Positions 1 through 5,730 of a stretch of 10,691 bases of DNA are shown in pieces. The number at the start of each line of letters is the position of its first letter. Positions within the stretch are counted from its first letter, which is position 1. The notes beneath the pieces were generated by a model. The model ran no database searches. It was given only the letters and a program-made list of their open reading frames with translations, and had not been told where the DNA came from. Source of the DNA: Thermoleophilia bacterium (GTDB taxonomy: Bacteria > Actinomycetota > Thermoleophilia > Gaiellales > Gaiellaceae); assembly GCA_013362295.1 (NCBI GenBank), contig JABFWJ010000080.1, positions 1 to 10,691 of the forward strand. Reading direction: 5' to 3'. Position numbers and translations under genes: made by a program.

Positions 1-234
1 GTCGATGAAACGGTCGACGTCGGCGACCCCGAGCGCGCGCAGCAGGTCGCGGTAGTCGTCGCCGGGAGTCGCGTTCTCCAGCACGAGCCGCCGGTAGCGG
101 GAGGTGAACGACGCGGGCTCGTCGGCGCTCCCGGTCGCAGCGAGGGCGACGCGATGCGCCTCTTCCAGCAGCTCGTCGTCCCACGTGAACTGCACGAGCG
201 TATCGACCCAGTCGAAGAGGACGGCCTCGATCAC
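1..234 (-). CDS. HAD-like hydrolase, N-terminal part (runs off the window edge)
   Basis: The reading frame opens with GTG at 234 and stays open for 78 codons to the edge, so only the N-terminus is visible. The first residues read MIEAVLFDWVDTLVQF, a hydrophobic strand ending in a HAD motif I: Asp8 would be the nucleophile and Thr12 the usual Thr. The remainder (a helical stretch rich in Glu, Leu and Arg to about residue 70) fits the start of a HAD cap domain. Position 10, two residues after the nucleophile, is Val and not the Asp that serves as general acid/base in HAD phosphatases; dehalogenases and phosphonoacetaldehyde hydrolase also lack that Asp. The substrate cannot be named. The start is supported by a TAGCCT hexamer ending 9 nt upstream and by the divergent exchanger gene beginning 21 bp away. 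The HAD fold is fairly secure; the reaction is open. Confidence 0.75.
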   Translation of the reverse strand, partial: MIEAVLFDWVDTLVQFTWDDELLEEAHRVALAATGSADEPASFTSRYRRLVLENATPGDDYRDLLRALGVADVDRFID

Positions 235-242
235 GGCGCGGC

Positions 243-248
243 TAGGCT
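243..248 (+). promoter_or_regulatory. -10 element of the calcium exchanger gene, leaderless type
   Basis: TAGGCT, followed by 7 nt and the GTG at 256. It overlaps the opposing TAGCCT of the HAD gene within the palindrome at 241-251, so the two promoters probably compete for polymerase. No clear -35 box is visible. Confidence 0.55.
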
Positions 249-249
249 A
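244..249 (-). promoter_or_regulatory. -10 element of the HAD gene, leaderless type
   Basis: On the minus strand the hexamer is TAGCCT, with 9 nt between it and the GTG at 234. This would place the transcript 5' end at or within a few bases of the start codon. I see no recognisable -35 box at the usual distance and no Shine-Dalgarno sequence. Confidence 0.5.
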
Positions 250-255
250 GCGACC

Positions 256-1287
256 GTGGCGCACAGGATCCTCTGGGCATCCTTTGCCCTGACGCCTGCC
301 GCCATCCTCGGGCGCTTCGTCTTCGACCTCGACGAGACGACGCTGTTCGTGCTCGCCGCGCTCGCGTTGATTCCGCTGGCGTGGATCATCGGCGAGGCGA
401 CCGACCAGGCGGCGGAGTACACCGGCCCCGGCGTCGGCGGCTTCCTGAACGCGAGCTTCGGCAACGCGCCCGAGTTGATCATCGCGCTGTTCGCGGTCGC
501 GGACAACCTGCCCGGCGTCGTGCGTGGCTCGCTCACGGGCTCCGTCGTCTCCAACATCCTGCTCGTGCTGGGCGCGGCGATGATCGCCGGCGGGGACGGC
601 AGGCTCGACGCGCGCTCGTTGCGCTGGCAGCTGTTCGCGGTCTTCGGCGCGGTCGCGTTGATCGCGCTTCCGTCCGCGATCTCGTGGAACGGCGGCTCGC
701 ACGAGCGCCACTCGCTCTATCTCCTCTCGATCCCCGTGTCGGTCGTTCTCCTGATCGGCTACCTCGTGGTCACGATTCGTAATCTGCGCATCCACCGCGC
801 GACGGAGCGCGGCGAGCCGTCGCCGGAGGTGTGGCCGTTGCCGGTGTCGATCGCGGTGCTCGCGGTCGCGACGGTTGCAACGGCGTTCGTCTCCGAGATC
901 CTGGTGCACTCACTCGACCATTTCGGGAAGGCAGTCGGCCTCGACGAGTTCTTCATCGCGGTCGTGATCGTCGCGATCGTCGGGAATGCAGCGGAGCACG
1001 GCGGCGCCGTCGTGATCGCGAGGCGCGGGAACACGACGCTCGCCACGGAGATCGCGATCACGTCGTCGATGCAGGTCGCGGTCTTCGTAACGCCTGCGGT
1101 CTGTCTGCTCTCGTGGCTCGCCGGACGCGGGCTGCCGCTGTCCTTCCGCGCCGTCGAGGTCGTGACGATGGCGGCTGCGGCGGCGTTCGCCGCGTGGGTC
1201 GTGTGGGACGGCCGCTCGCGACGCTGGGAGGGCTTCGTCCTGATCGGCGCCTACGTGTTGATGGTCGTCGCGTACTACCTGAGCTGA
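256..1287 (+). CDS. cax: Ca2+/H+ (cation/proton) exchanger, CAX type
   Basis: A 343-residue multi-pass inner-membrane protein of the Ca2+/cation antiporter superfamily, which uses the proton gradient to export Ca2+. Both family alpha-repeats are present: the first carries NASFGNAPELIIA (GNAPE at 70-74, acidic Glu73), the second GNAAEH (243-248, Glu247); these acidic residues bind the ion. About ten or eleven hydrophobic segments are visible, and the length is slightly below the usual 350-400. The short loop between the halves (about 173-192) is charged but lacks a long acidic stretch. The frame is open upstream to an ATG at 154, but that start would lie inside the divergent HAD gene and add 34 hydrophilic residues with no family likeness; GTG at 256 sits 7 nt after TAGGCT and is preferred. 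Family assignment is firm; ion specificity is inferred. Confidence 0.92.
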   Translation: MAHRILWASFALTPAAILGRFVFDLDETTLFVLAALALIPLAWIIGEATDQAAEYTGPGVGGFLNASFGNAPELIIALFAVADNLPGVVRGSLTGSVVSNILLVLGAAMIAGGDGRLDARSLRWQLFAVFGAVALIALPSAISWNGGSHERHSLYLLSIPVSVVLLIGYLVVTIRNLRIHRATERGEPSPEVWPLPVSIAVLAVATVATAFVSEILVHSLDHFGKAVGLDEFFIAVVIVAIVGNAAEHGGAVVIARRGNTTLATEIAITSSMQVAVFVTPAVCLLSWLAGRGLPLSFRAVEVVTMAAAAAFAAWVVWDGRSRRWEGFVLIGAYVLMVVAYYLS

Positions 1288-2580
1288 CTACGCCTTGAAC
1301 GGCTCCTGAGCCCGCGTGAACGCGTAGCCCGACCAGATCAGCCGGTCTCCGTCAACGCGTAGCCGTTCGCCGCGTTCGCGGCCCGCGGAGGCGCGCCAGC
1401 CGTCAGCCTCGCGCTCGAACGTCGTCTCGCCCCGGCCGGGCAGCGTGCCGACGACCTTCGCCTGCAGCGCGGCACCCTCCCACCAGAAGACGAACTCGCT
1501 CCCCTCCGACCACCAGCGACCCAGGATCGCGCGCACGTCGGCGGGCGGCTCGTCCTCCCGCCGCCACGGCTCGATCGGCTCCGGCCACAACTCTCTCGCC
1601 CGCGCGGCGAGTGTCACCGCGAGCAGGTCCATGTCGCCGCGTGTGCCGGAGTTCGTCAGGGCCGCGGCGCCCGTCTGCGTCTTGCGGTCCACGTAGACGC
1701 CGGCGAGGTGGCCCGCCATCGCGCCGCCGTGACCGCCGTAGATCGTTCCCTCGTGATTGAAGAGCATCAGGCCGAGGCCCCAGCCGAGCACCCACTCGTG
1801 CGGGTAGTACATGAGCTGCGGGAACCACATCTCCTCGTTCGTCTTCGCGTCGAGCACGCCGTCGGCGCCGCGGGCGAGAAACGTTGCCCAGCGCCCGAGG
1901 TCCTCCACGGTCGACCACAGTTGCCCGGCCGCCGCGGTGCCCGCGAGATCCGTCTCCGGCTCCTTCCAGACCGTGCGCGCGTACTCGTCGACGAGATAGC
2001 CCTGCGCCTTCGGCGCTCTCGGCGCCCACGACGTGCGCGTCAGACCGAGCGGTTGGATGATGCGCTCGTCGACGTACGACGTGTAGGGCCTGCCGCTCTT
2101 CCGCGCGACAACCTGCCCGAGCAGCGCGAAGGCGAGGTTCGAGTAGTGATGTGCCTGCGCGGGTCCGAGCACGAACTCGACTTCGCTCATCGACGCGATC
2201 AGCTCGTCCTCCGTCGGCGACTCGCCCGTGACGAACATCTCGCCCGCCTCGCGCTGCAGGCCCGAGAGGTGGCAGAGCAGGCGGCGGATCGTCGGCGTGC
2301 CGTTCGCGATCCCGTCGAGGTGCTGCTCGAGCCGGTCGTCGAGGTCGAGCTCGCCCGCGTCGCGCAGCTGCATGATCGCCGTCGCGGTGAACGTCTTCGT
2401 GACCGAGCCGACGCGGTACTGCGTGTCCGGCGTCGCCTCGCGGTCCTCGTCGTAGTCCGCGGTTCCGACGGCGTTCGACCACACCTGCTCCCCCTTATGC
2501 ACGACGGCCGCCGCAACCGACGGGAGCCGGTCGGCCTGGCGTTCCTGCAGGATGCGGTCGAGCGCCTGCGTGTCAGGCAT
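1288..2580 (-). CDS. Serine hydrolase of the beta-lactamase / PBP (class C-like) family
   Basis: A 430-residue protein with the three catalytic motifs of the beta-lactamase/transpeptidase fold (Pfam Beta-lactamase). SVTK at 59-62 holds the nucleophile Ser59 and Lys62; YSN at 146-148 is the Tyr-x-Asn motif; HGG at 284-286 replaces the KTG triad, as in many esterase and peptidase members. A small beta-rich domain of about 75 residues (about 350-425) follows, as in many such hydrolases. There is no signal peptide, so it is probably cytoplasmic; beta-lactam hydrolysis should not be assumed, and esterase or D-amino-acid peptidase activity is as likely. The ATG at 2580 is chosen because it overlaps the threonine aldolase stop by 8 nt; a longer in-frame start at 2631 would add 17 arginine-rich residues inside that gene. 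A weak GGAG lies 9 nt before 2580. It is the last gene of the cluster and stops exactly against the exchanger stop codon. Confidence 0.88.
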   Translation of the reverse strand: MPDTQALDRILQERQADRLPSVAAAVVHKGEQVWSNAVGTADYDEDREATPDTQYRVGSVTKTFTATAIMQLRDAGELDLDDRLEQHLDGIANGTPTIRRLLCHLSGLQREAGEMFVTGESPTEDELIASMSEVEFVLGPAQAHHYSNLAFALLGQVVARKSGRPYTSYVDERIIQPLGLTRTSWAPRAPKAQGYLVDEYARTVWKEPETDLAGTAAAGQLWSTVEDLGRWATFLARGADGVLDAKTNEEMWFPQLMYYPHEWVLGWGLGLMLFNHEGTIYGGHGGAMAGHLAGVYVDRKTQTGAAALTNSGTRGDMDLLAVTLAARARELWPEPIEPWRREDEPPADVRAILGRWWSEGSEFVFWWEGAALQAKVVGTLPGRGETTFEREADGWRASAGRERGERLRVDGDRLIWSGYAFTRAQEPFKA

Positions 2581-3616
2581 GCACGCGCGCTCCGAGCGCC
2601 TGCGGCACCGCCTCGAGCGCGCGCTCGACATCGTCGTCGGTGATGTCGAGATGCGTGACCGCGCGCAGTACTCCCGCCTTCATGGTGCGCGAGAGGCGTA
2701 CGCCGGCCTCGGCGACCCGGTCGAGCGCATCGCGCTGAGACAGCCCGAGCGCGCCGACGTCGACCTGCACGAAGTTCGTCTGCACCAGCTCGAGGTCGAC
2801 GGGCAGCCCCGCGGCGGCCCAGCCCTCGGCGAGCCGTCGGGCGCGGGCATGGTCGTCGGCCAGCCGCTCGACGTTGTGGTCGAGCGCGTACAGGCCCGCC
2901 GCGGCCACGATCCCGGCTTGCCGGAGCGCGCCTCCGAAGCGGTGCTTCTCGAACCTGGCGCGATGCATGAGCTCCTGCGAGCCGGCGATCAGTGCCCCCA
3001 TCGGGCACCCGAGCCCCTTCGACAGGCAGAGCGTCGCCGTGTCGAAGAGCCCGGCGATCTCGGTTGCGGGGACGTCCGACGCGACGGCCGCATTCATCAG
3101 CCGCGCGCCGTCGAGGTGCACGCGCACGCCGAAGCCGCGCGCCGTGTCGACGAGCTCGCGCAGCTCGTCGAGCGGCCACACCGTGCCGCCGTGTGTGTTG
3201 TGCGGGTTCTCGATCGCGAGCACCGACGTGCGCGGCGTGTGGAACGTGCCGTCGGCGCGCATCGTCGCACGCAGCTGATCCGGGGTCAGCCTGCCGCGGA
3301 CGCCGGGCAGCCCGCGCGTCTGCAGTCCGGAGTGCATGGCCGCGCCGCCGAGCTCGTGCACCATGATGTGCGCGGTCTCCTCGACGACGAGCTCCGTCCC
3401 GCGCTCCCCGAGGATCGCCAGCGCGATCTGGTTCCCCATCGTCGCGGTCGGAAGGTAGACCGCCTCCTCGTGGCCGAGCAGCTCCGCGCCCCGGCGCTCG
3501 AGCTCGAGCACGGTCGGGTCCTCGCGTTCCTGCTCGTCGCCGACCTCGGCGGTCGCCATCGCCTCGCGCATCGCCTGCGATGGCTTCGTCTGCGTGTCGG
3601 AGCGAAGGTCGATCAT
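2573..3616 (-). CDS. ltaE: Low-specificity L-threonine aldolase
   Basis: A 347-residue, PLP-dependent fold type I enzyme that cleaves L-threonine or L-allo-threonine to glycine and acetaldehyde in the cytosol. The N-terminus MIDLRSDTQTKP is the typical family opening. Key residues are visible: His83, which in the E. coli enzyme stacks on PLP; His126, in the substrate pocket; Asp169 in HLDGAR, which binds the PLP ring nitrogen; and Lys200 in SKGLGCPMG, the Schiff-base lysine. His83 and His126 carry the same numbers as in the E. coli enzyme, so the N-terminal half is collinear. The ATG overlaps the stop of the preceding gene (ATGA), suggesting translational coupling. A TAGGCT hexamer 9 nt upstream could also give a private promoter. 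The neighbours do not form a threonine pathway, so its role in this cluster is unclear. The family is certain; stereospecificity cannot be read. Confidence 0.95.
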   Translation of the reverse strand: MIDLRSDTQTKPSQAMREAMATAEVGDEQEREDPTVLELERRGAELLGHEEAVYLPTATMGNQIALAILGERGTELVVEETAHIMVHELGGAAMHSGLQTRGLPGVRGRLTPDQLRATMRADGTFHTPRTSVLAIENPHNTHGGTVWPLDELRELVDTARGFGVRVHLDGARLMNAAVASDVPATEIAGLFDTATLCLSKGLGCPMGALIAGSQELMHRARFEKHRFGGALRQAGIVAAAGLYALDHNVERLADDHARARRLAEGWAAAGLPVDLELVQTNFVQVDVGALGLSQRDALDRVAEAGVRLSRTMKAGVLRAVTHLDITDDDVERALEAVPQALGARVHA

Positions 3617-4311
3617 GCGAGCGGGAGCCTAACCAGGTGCTGCGTCCGTCCGGAGCAATCCCCGAGGTCGAAGTAGAGCGAGCCGCCCGCGTACCAGCTC
3701 GCGGAGTAGTCCTGCGAGCGCGCGAGCGACGCGAGGCGCGTCACTCGCCCGTGCCGCCAGCGGTAGAGCGTCGCCCCGCCGCAGCCAAAGCCACTGCGCG
3801 CGTAGTAGACGGCGCCGCCTGCGTCCACGGCCGCGCCGTACTGCGGGTGCGCGTAGTCGCCCCCGGGGACCCGGTCGATGCGACCGTCGCCCAGTCGATA
3901 GCGCTCGACGTAGAAGTGCCCGGCTCCGCCCGCCGTCCAGACCGCGTAACGCGCGTTGATCTGACCCGGATAGACCTTCGCCTGGTCGGTGCGCACGTGC
4001 TCGACGGTCCGGCCGTCGACGACGACGCTGACCCGGCCGTCCGGATCGGGGTGTGTCGTGAGCAAATGCCCGTCGCCCCACCGGGCGTCCGTTGCGTTGA
4101 CCCGCCGGCTGCGGCTCCCGTCCACGAGCTCACGGCCGCGGAGGAGCACCACGTTCCGTCCGTCGATCCCGATCGCCTTCCCCGCCCCCACTCGCCGCGT
4201 CTGGCCGGCGCGCGCGACGAACGCCGCTCCGTCCTCCGTCCACGCGACGGCGCCTGCGACGACCACAGGAGCTGCTGCATGATCGCCGCCGAGGTGGAGC
4301 GGAACGATCAC
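3613..4311 (-). CDS. Unknown beta-rich protein, propeller-like repeats
   Basis: I do not recognise a named family. The 232-residue product is rich in Gly, Val, Tyr and Trp, with recurring short units of the form 'AVWTAGGAGHFYVERYRL', 'AVYYARSG...TLYRWRHGRV' and 'SWYAGGSLYFDL...LVRLPLA', spaced about 40-45 residues. This pattern resembles blades of a beta-propeller, but only four or five units fit, fewer than most closed propellers. Two cysteines, Cys177 (FGCGG) and Cys219 (GDCSG), lie in adjacent C-terminal units and could pair, which would suit an exported protein; however, no signal peptide or membrane segment is visible. The GTG start overlaps the oxidase stop as GTGA, and its own stop overlaps the ltaE start, so it is almost certainly co-translated with both neighbours. 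It is likely a real gene, because the protein is coherent over its length and fits the overlaps. Function unknown. Confidence 0.7.
   Translation of the reverse strand: MIVPLHLGGDHAAAPVVVAGAVAWTEDGAAFVARAGQTRRVGAGKAIGIDGRNVVLLRGRELVDGSRSRRVNATDARWGDGHLLTTHPDPDGRVSVVVDGRTVEHVRTDQAKVYPGQINARYAVWTAGGAGHFYVERYRLGDGRIDRVPGGDYAHPQYGAAVDAGGAVYYARSGFGCGGATLYRWRHGRVTRLASLARSQDYSASWYAGGSLYFDLGDCSGRTQHLVRLPLA
3626..3631 (-). promoter_or_regulatory. Possible internal -10 element before ltaE
   Basis: TAGGCT on the minus strand, 9 nt before the ltaE ATG, is the same hexamer seen before the exchanger and DUF1003 genes. It lies inside the last codons of the upstream gene (Val-Arg-Leu), so it may be chance. 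No -35 box is seen at 16-18 nt; a TTGCTC lies 21 nt upstream, which is too far. Confidence 0.25.
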
Positions 4312-5138
4312 GCAGGCCGGATGCGCTCGAGCCGCGCCTGGAACTGCGCGCCGGCGAACGCCGCGATGTCGTCCTTCTCGAGGCCGAACGGCGAGCGGTC
4401 GCCGTAGCGCGAGAAGCCTTCGTCGACGACGCCGAGCGCAAGCGGGAGCAGCGCGGCCATCCGCTCCTCGACGATCTCCCAGAGCGCGGGGTCGGCCGCG
4501 ACGAGGCGCTCCAGGAGGTAGACGCCGTAGGCGATGTGACGCGCTTCGTCCTGCTTGATGAGACGCAGGCCGTCGCGCAGGCCCGGCATCAGCCCGCGGG
4601 CCTCCAGCGCCTCGAAGTACGAGTGATAGCCCGTCTCCGCGAGCACGCCCTCGACGATCAGGTTGTAGGTGACGGACGCGCGCACCTGTACCGGCGGTGA
4701 CCGGTCGTCAAGGAGCGCCTGCATGGCCTGCGGGAGCTCGACCTCGAACAGGCGGCGGTAGCTCTCGCCGTGGAAGCGGGCGAGGCCGTCCGGCGAGTTA
4801 CCGACCTCGTCGAGGAAGCGCCGAAAGAACTGCGTGTGCTTCCCCTCCTCGAAGAGGAACGTCGTGAGATAGAGCTCCTCCTCCAGCCGGCCCTCGCGCG
4901 CGATCGTGAGCACGAGCGGCAGGAGGTCGAGCGTCACCGCCTCCTCGCCCGCGACGAAGAGCGAGGTCGTCTGCAGCAGGGCGTCGCGCTGGTCCTCGGT
5001 CAGCGCCGGCCAGTCCTTTCGGTCGCGCGTGAGGTCGATGTCGCTCGGGTTCCAGACGCCGAGGCGCTTCGCCTTCTCGTACAGGCGCATCGGCAGCGAT
5101 TCCCCGTCGAGCGCCCGCTCGACCGTCTGGAAGGCCAT
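4308..5138 (-). CDS. R2-like ligand-binding oxidase (R2lox), Mn/Fe ferritin-like protein
   Basis: A 276-residue helical ferritin-like protein related to the ribonucleotide reductase small subunit but belonging to the R2lox group (Mycobacterium Rv0233, Geobacillus kaustophilus R2lox). These hold a Mn/Fe pair, activate O2, bind a long-chain fatty acid and form a Tyr-Val ether cross-link; their physiological substrate is unknown. Metal ligands are Glu65, Glu98, His101 (EEGKH), Glu163, Glu198 and His201 (DEARH). The cross-link pair is Val68 and Tyr158, with Gly64, Ala167 and Tyr171 nearby. Each is exactly four less than the Geobacillus number as I recall it, so the core has no gaps. The N-terminal LYEKAKRLGVWNPSDIDL and a short C-terminus without the NrdA-binding tail also fit R2lox; no nrdA is nearby. 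The ATG is 6 nt after TAGGAT. It heads the four-gene cluster and diverges from a peroxiredoxin. It is easily mislabelled as ribonucleotide reductase beta subunit. Confidence 0.93.
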   Translation of the reverse strand: MAFQTVERALDGESLPMRLYEKAKRLGVWNPSDIDLTRDRKDWPALTEDQRDALLQTTSLFVAGEEAVTLDLLPLVLTIAREGRLEEELYLTTFLFEEGKHTQFFRRFLDEVGNSPDGLARFHGESYRRLFEVELPQAMQALLDDRSPPVQVRASVTYNLIVEGVLAETGYHSYFEALEARGLMPGLRDGLRLIKQDEARHIAYGVYLLERLVAADPALWEIVEERMAALLPLALGVVDEGFSRYGDRSPFGLEKDDIAAFAGAQFQARLERIRPA

Positions 5139-5143
5139 GATGC

Positions 5144-5149
5144 GATCCT
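5144..5149 (+). promoter_or_regulatory. Candidate -10 element of the peroxiredoxin gene
   Basis: GATCCT, 6 nt before the GTG at 5156. It keeps the A at position 2 and T at position 6 of the consensus but lacks the first T, making it the weakest of the set. It is placed here mainly because of its spacing. Confidence 0.35.
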
Positions 5150-5150
5150 A
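5145..5150 (-). promoter_or_regulatory. -10 element of the R2lox operon, leaderless type
   Basis: TAGGAT on the minus strand, 6 nt before the ATG at 5138, with no Shine-Dalgarno sequence between. It overlaps the plus-strand -10 of the peroxiredoxin by five bases, so the promoters should exclude each other. No clear -35 box is seen. Confidence 0.55.
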
Positions 5151-5155
5151 CGCGC

Positions 5156-5707
5156 GTGACGGACGTCTACACGCTCCCCGACGACCTCCCGGTCCCCGAG
5201 GACGACGGGGCCGCCGACCACCTGCCGGGCACGGTCATGCCGTCGCTCGTGCTCGAGTCGTCCCAGGGCCCCGTCGACGTCGCCGACTTCACGGTCCTGT
5301 ACGTCTACCCGCGCACGGGAAGACCGGGCGAGCCGTCACTCCCCGGCTGGGATGCGTTCCCGGGGGCGAGAGGCTGCACGCCGCAGTCTTGCGCGTTCCG
5401 TGACCACGCTGCGGAGCTCGACGAGCTCGACGCGACCGTGGCGGGGTTGTCCGCGCAGACGTTCGAGGACCAGGTCGAGTTCGCAGCGCGCAACCACATG
5501 CCGTACCCCGTGATCGCCGATCCCGAGTTGCGGCTGCGCGACGCCCTCCGCCTCCCGACCTTCGAGATTGCCGGCCACACGCTCTACAAGCGGCTCGCCC
5601 TCGTCGTGCGCGGGGGCCGGATCGCGCACGTGTTCTATCCCGTGTTCCCGCCCGACCGGAACGCCGCCGACGTCGTGGCCTGGCTGACGGCGAATCCGCT
5701 CGGCTGA
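5156..5707 (+). CDS. Peroxiredoxin, AhpC/TSA (PrxQ-like) family
   Basis: A 183-residue thioredoxin-fold peroxidase that would reduce H2O2 or organic hydroperoxides in the cytosol, using an external thiol donor. The active site is GCTPQSCAFRD: Cys74 is the peroxidatic cysteine and Cys79, five residues on, is the resolving cysteine in the spacing typical of PrxQ/BCP. After the usual strand YVYPRTG there are about 15 extra residues rich in Gly and Pro before the cysteine, where classic PrxQ has a direct TPGCT turn; this marks a subgroup. Later parts (PYPVIADPELRLRDALRLP, then LYKRLALVVRGGRI) match the family core. The GTG start gives a sensible N-terminus and lies 17 bp from the oxidase start on the other strand. 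The shared promoter region suggests linked control with R2lox, possibly around oxygen chemistry. rlmN follows after 23 nt but seems to have its own promoter. Confidence 0.9.
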   Translation: MTDVYTLPDDLPVPEDDGAADHLPGTVMPSLVLESSQGPVDVADFTVLYVYPRTGRPGEPSLPGWDAFPGARGCTPQSCAFRDHAAELDELDATVAGLSAQTFEDQVEFAARNHMPYPVIADPELRLRDALRLPTFEIAGHTLYKRLALVVRGGRIAHVFYPVFPPDRNAADVVAWLTANPLG

Positions 5708-5717
5708 GCGGCGGCGC

Positions 5718-5723
5718 TACGGT
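5718..5723 (+). promoter_or_regulatory. -10 element of rlmN; decides the start codon
   Basis: TACGGT, 7 nt before the GTG at 5731. An in-frame GTG at 5722 overlaps this hexamer and so could not be translated from a transcript made here, which favours 5731. No clear -35 box is seen. Confidence 0.5.
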
Positions 5724-5730
5724 GTCCCGC

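Larger units (their letters stand above)
241..251. repeat. Perfect 11-bp palindrome shared by two divergent -10 boxes
   Basis: GCTAGGCTAGC has 5-bp arms around one central G. Each arm supplies part of a TANNNT hexamer on its own strand, one for the HAD gene and one for the exchanger. It may simply be an economical bidirectional promoter, or it may also be a regulator site; the sequence alone does not tell. Confidence 0.5.

Noticed and set aside
154..255. Longer start for the calcium exchanger at ATG 154
   Set aside because: It would overlap the divergent HAD gene and add residues unlike the family; the GTG at 256 has a well-placed -10 box.
1288..2580. Antibiotic-resistance beta-lactamase
   Set aside because: The fold motifs are present, but there is no signal peptide and the third motif is HGG; general serine hydrolase is the safer call.
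2581..2631. Longer start for the serine hydrolase
   Set aside because: The added 17 residues are Arg/Ser-rich, lie inside the threonine aldolase gene and have no family likeness.
1708..3676. Two long plus-strand open frames opposite the hydrolase and threonine aldolase genes
   Set aside because: Both products are Arg/Ala/Val/Glu-rich and without motifs, while the minus-strand frames have intact catalytic residues.
4308..5138. Class I ribonucleotide reductase small subunit (NrdB)
   Set aside because: The ligand pattern, Val/Tyr cross-link pair, short C-terminus and absence of nrdA all favour R2lox.
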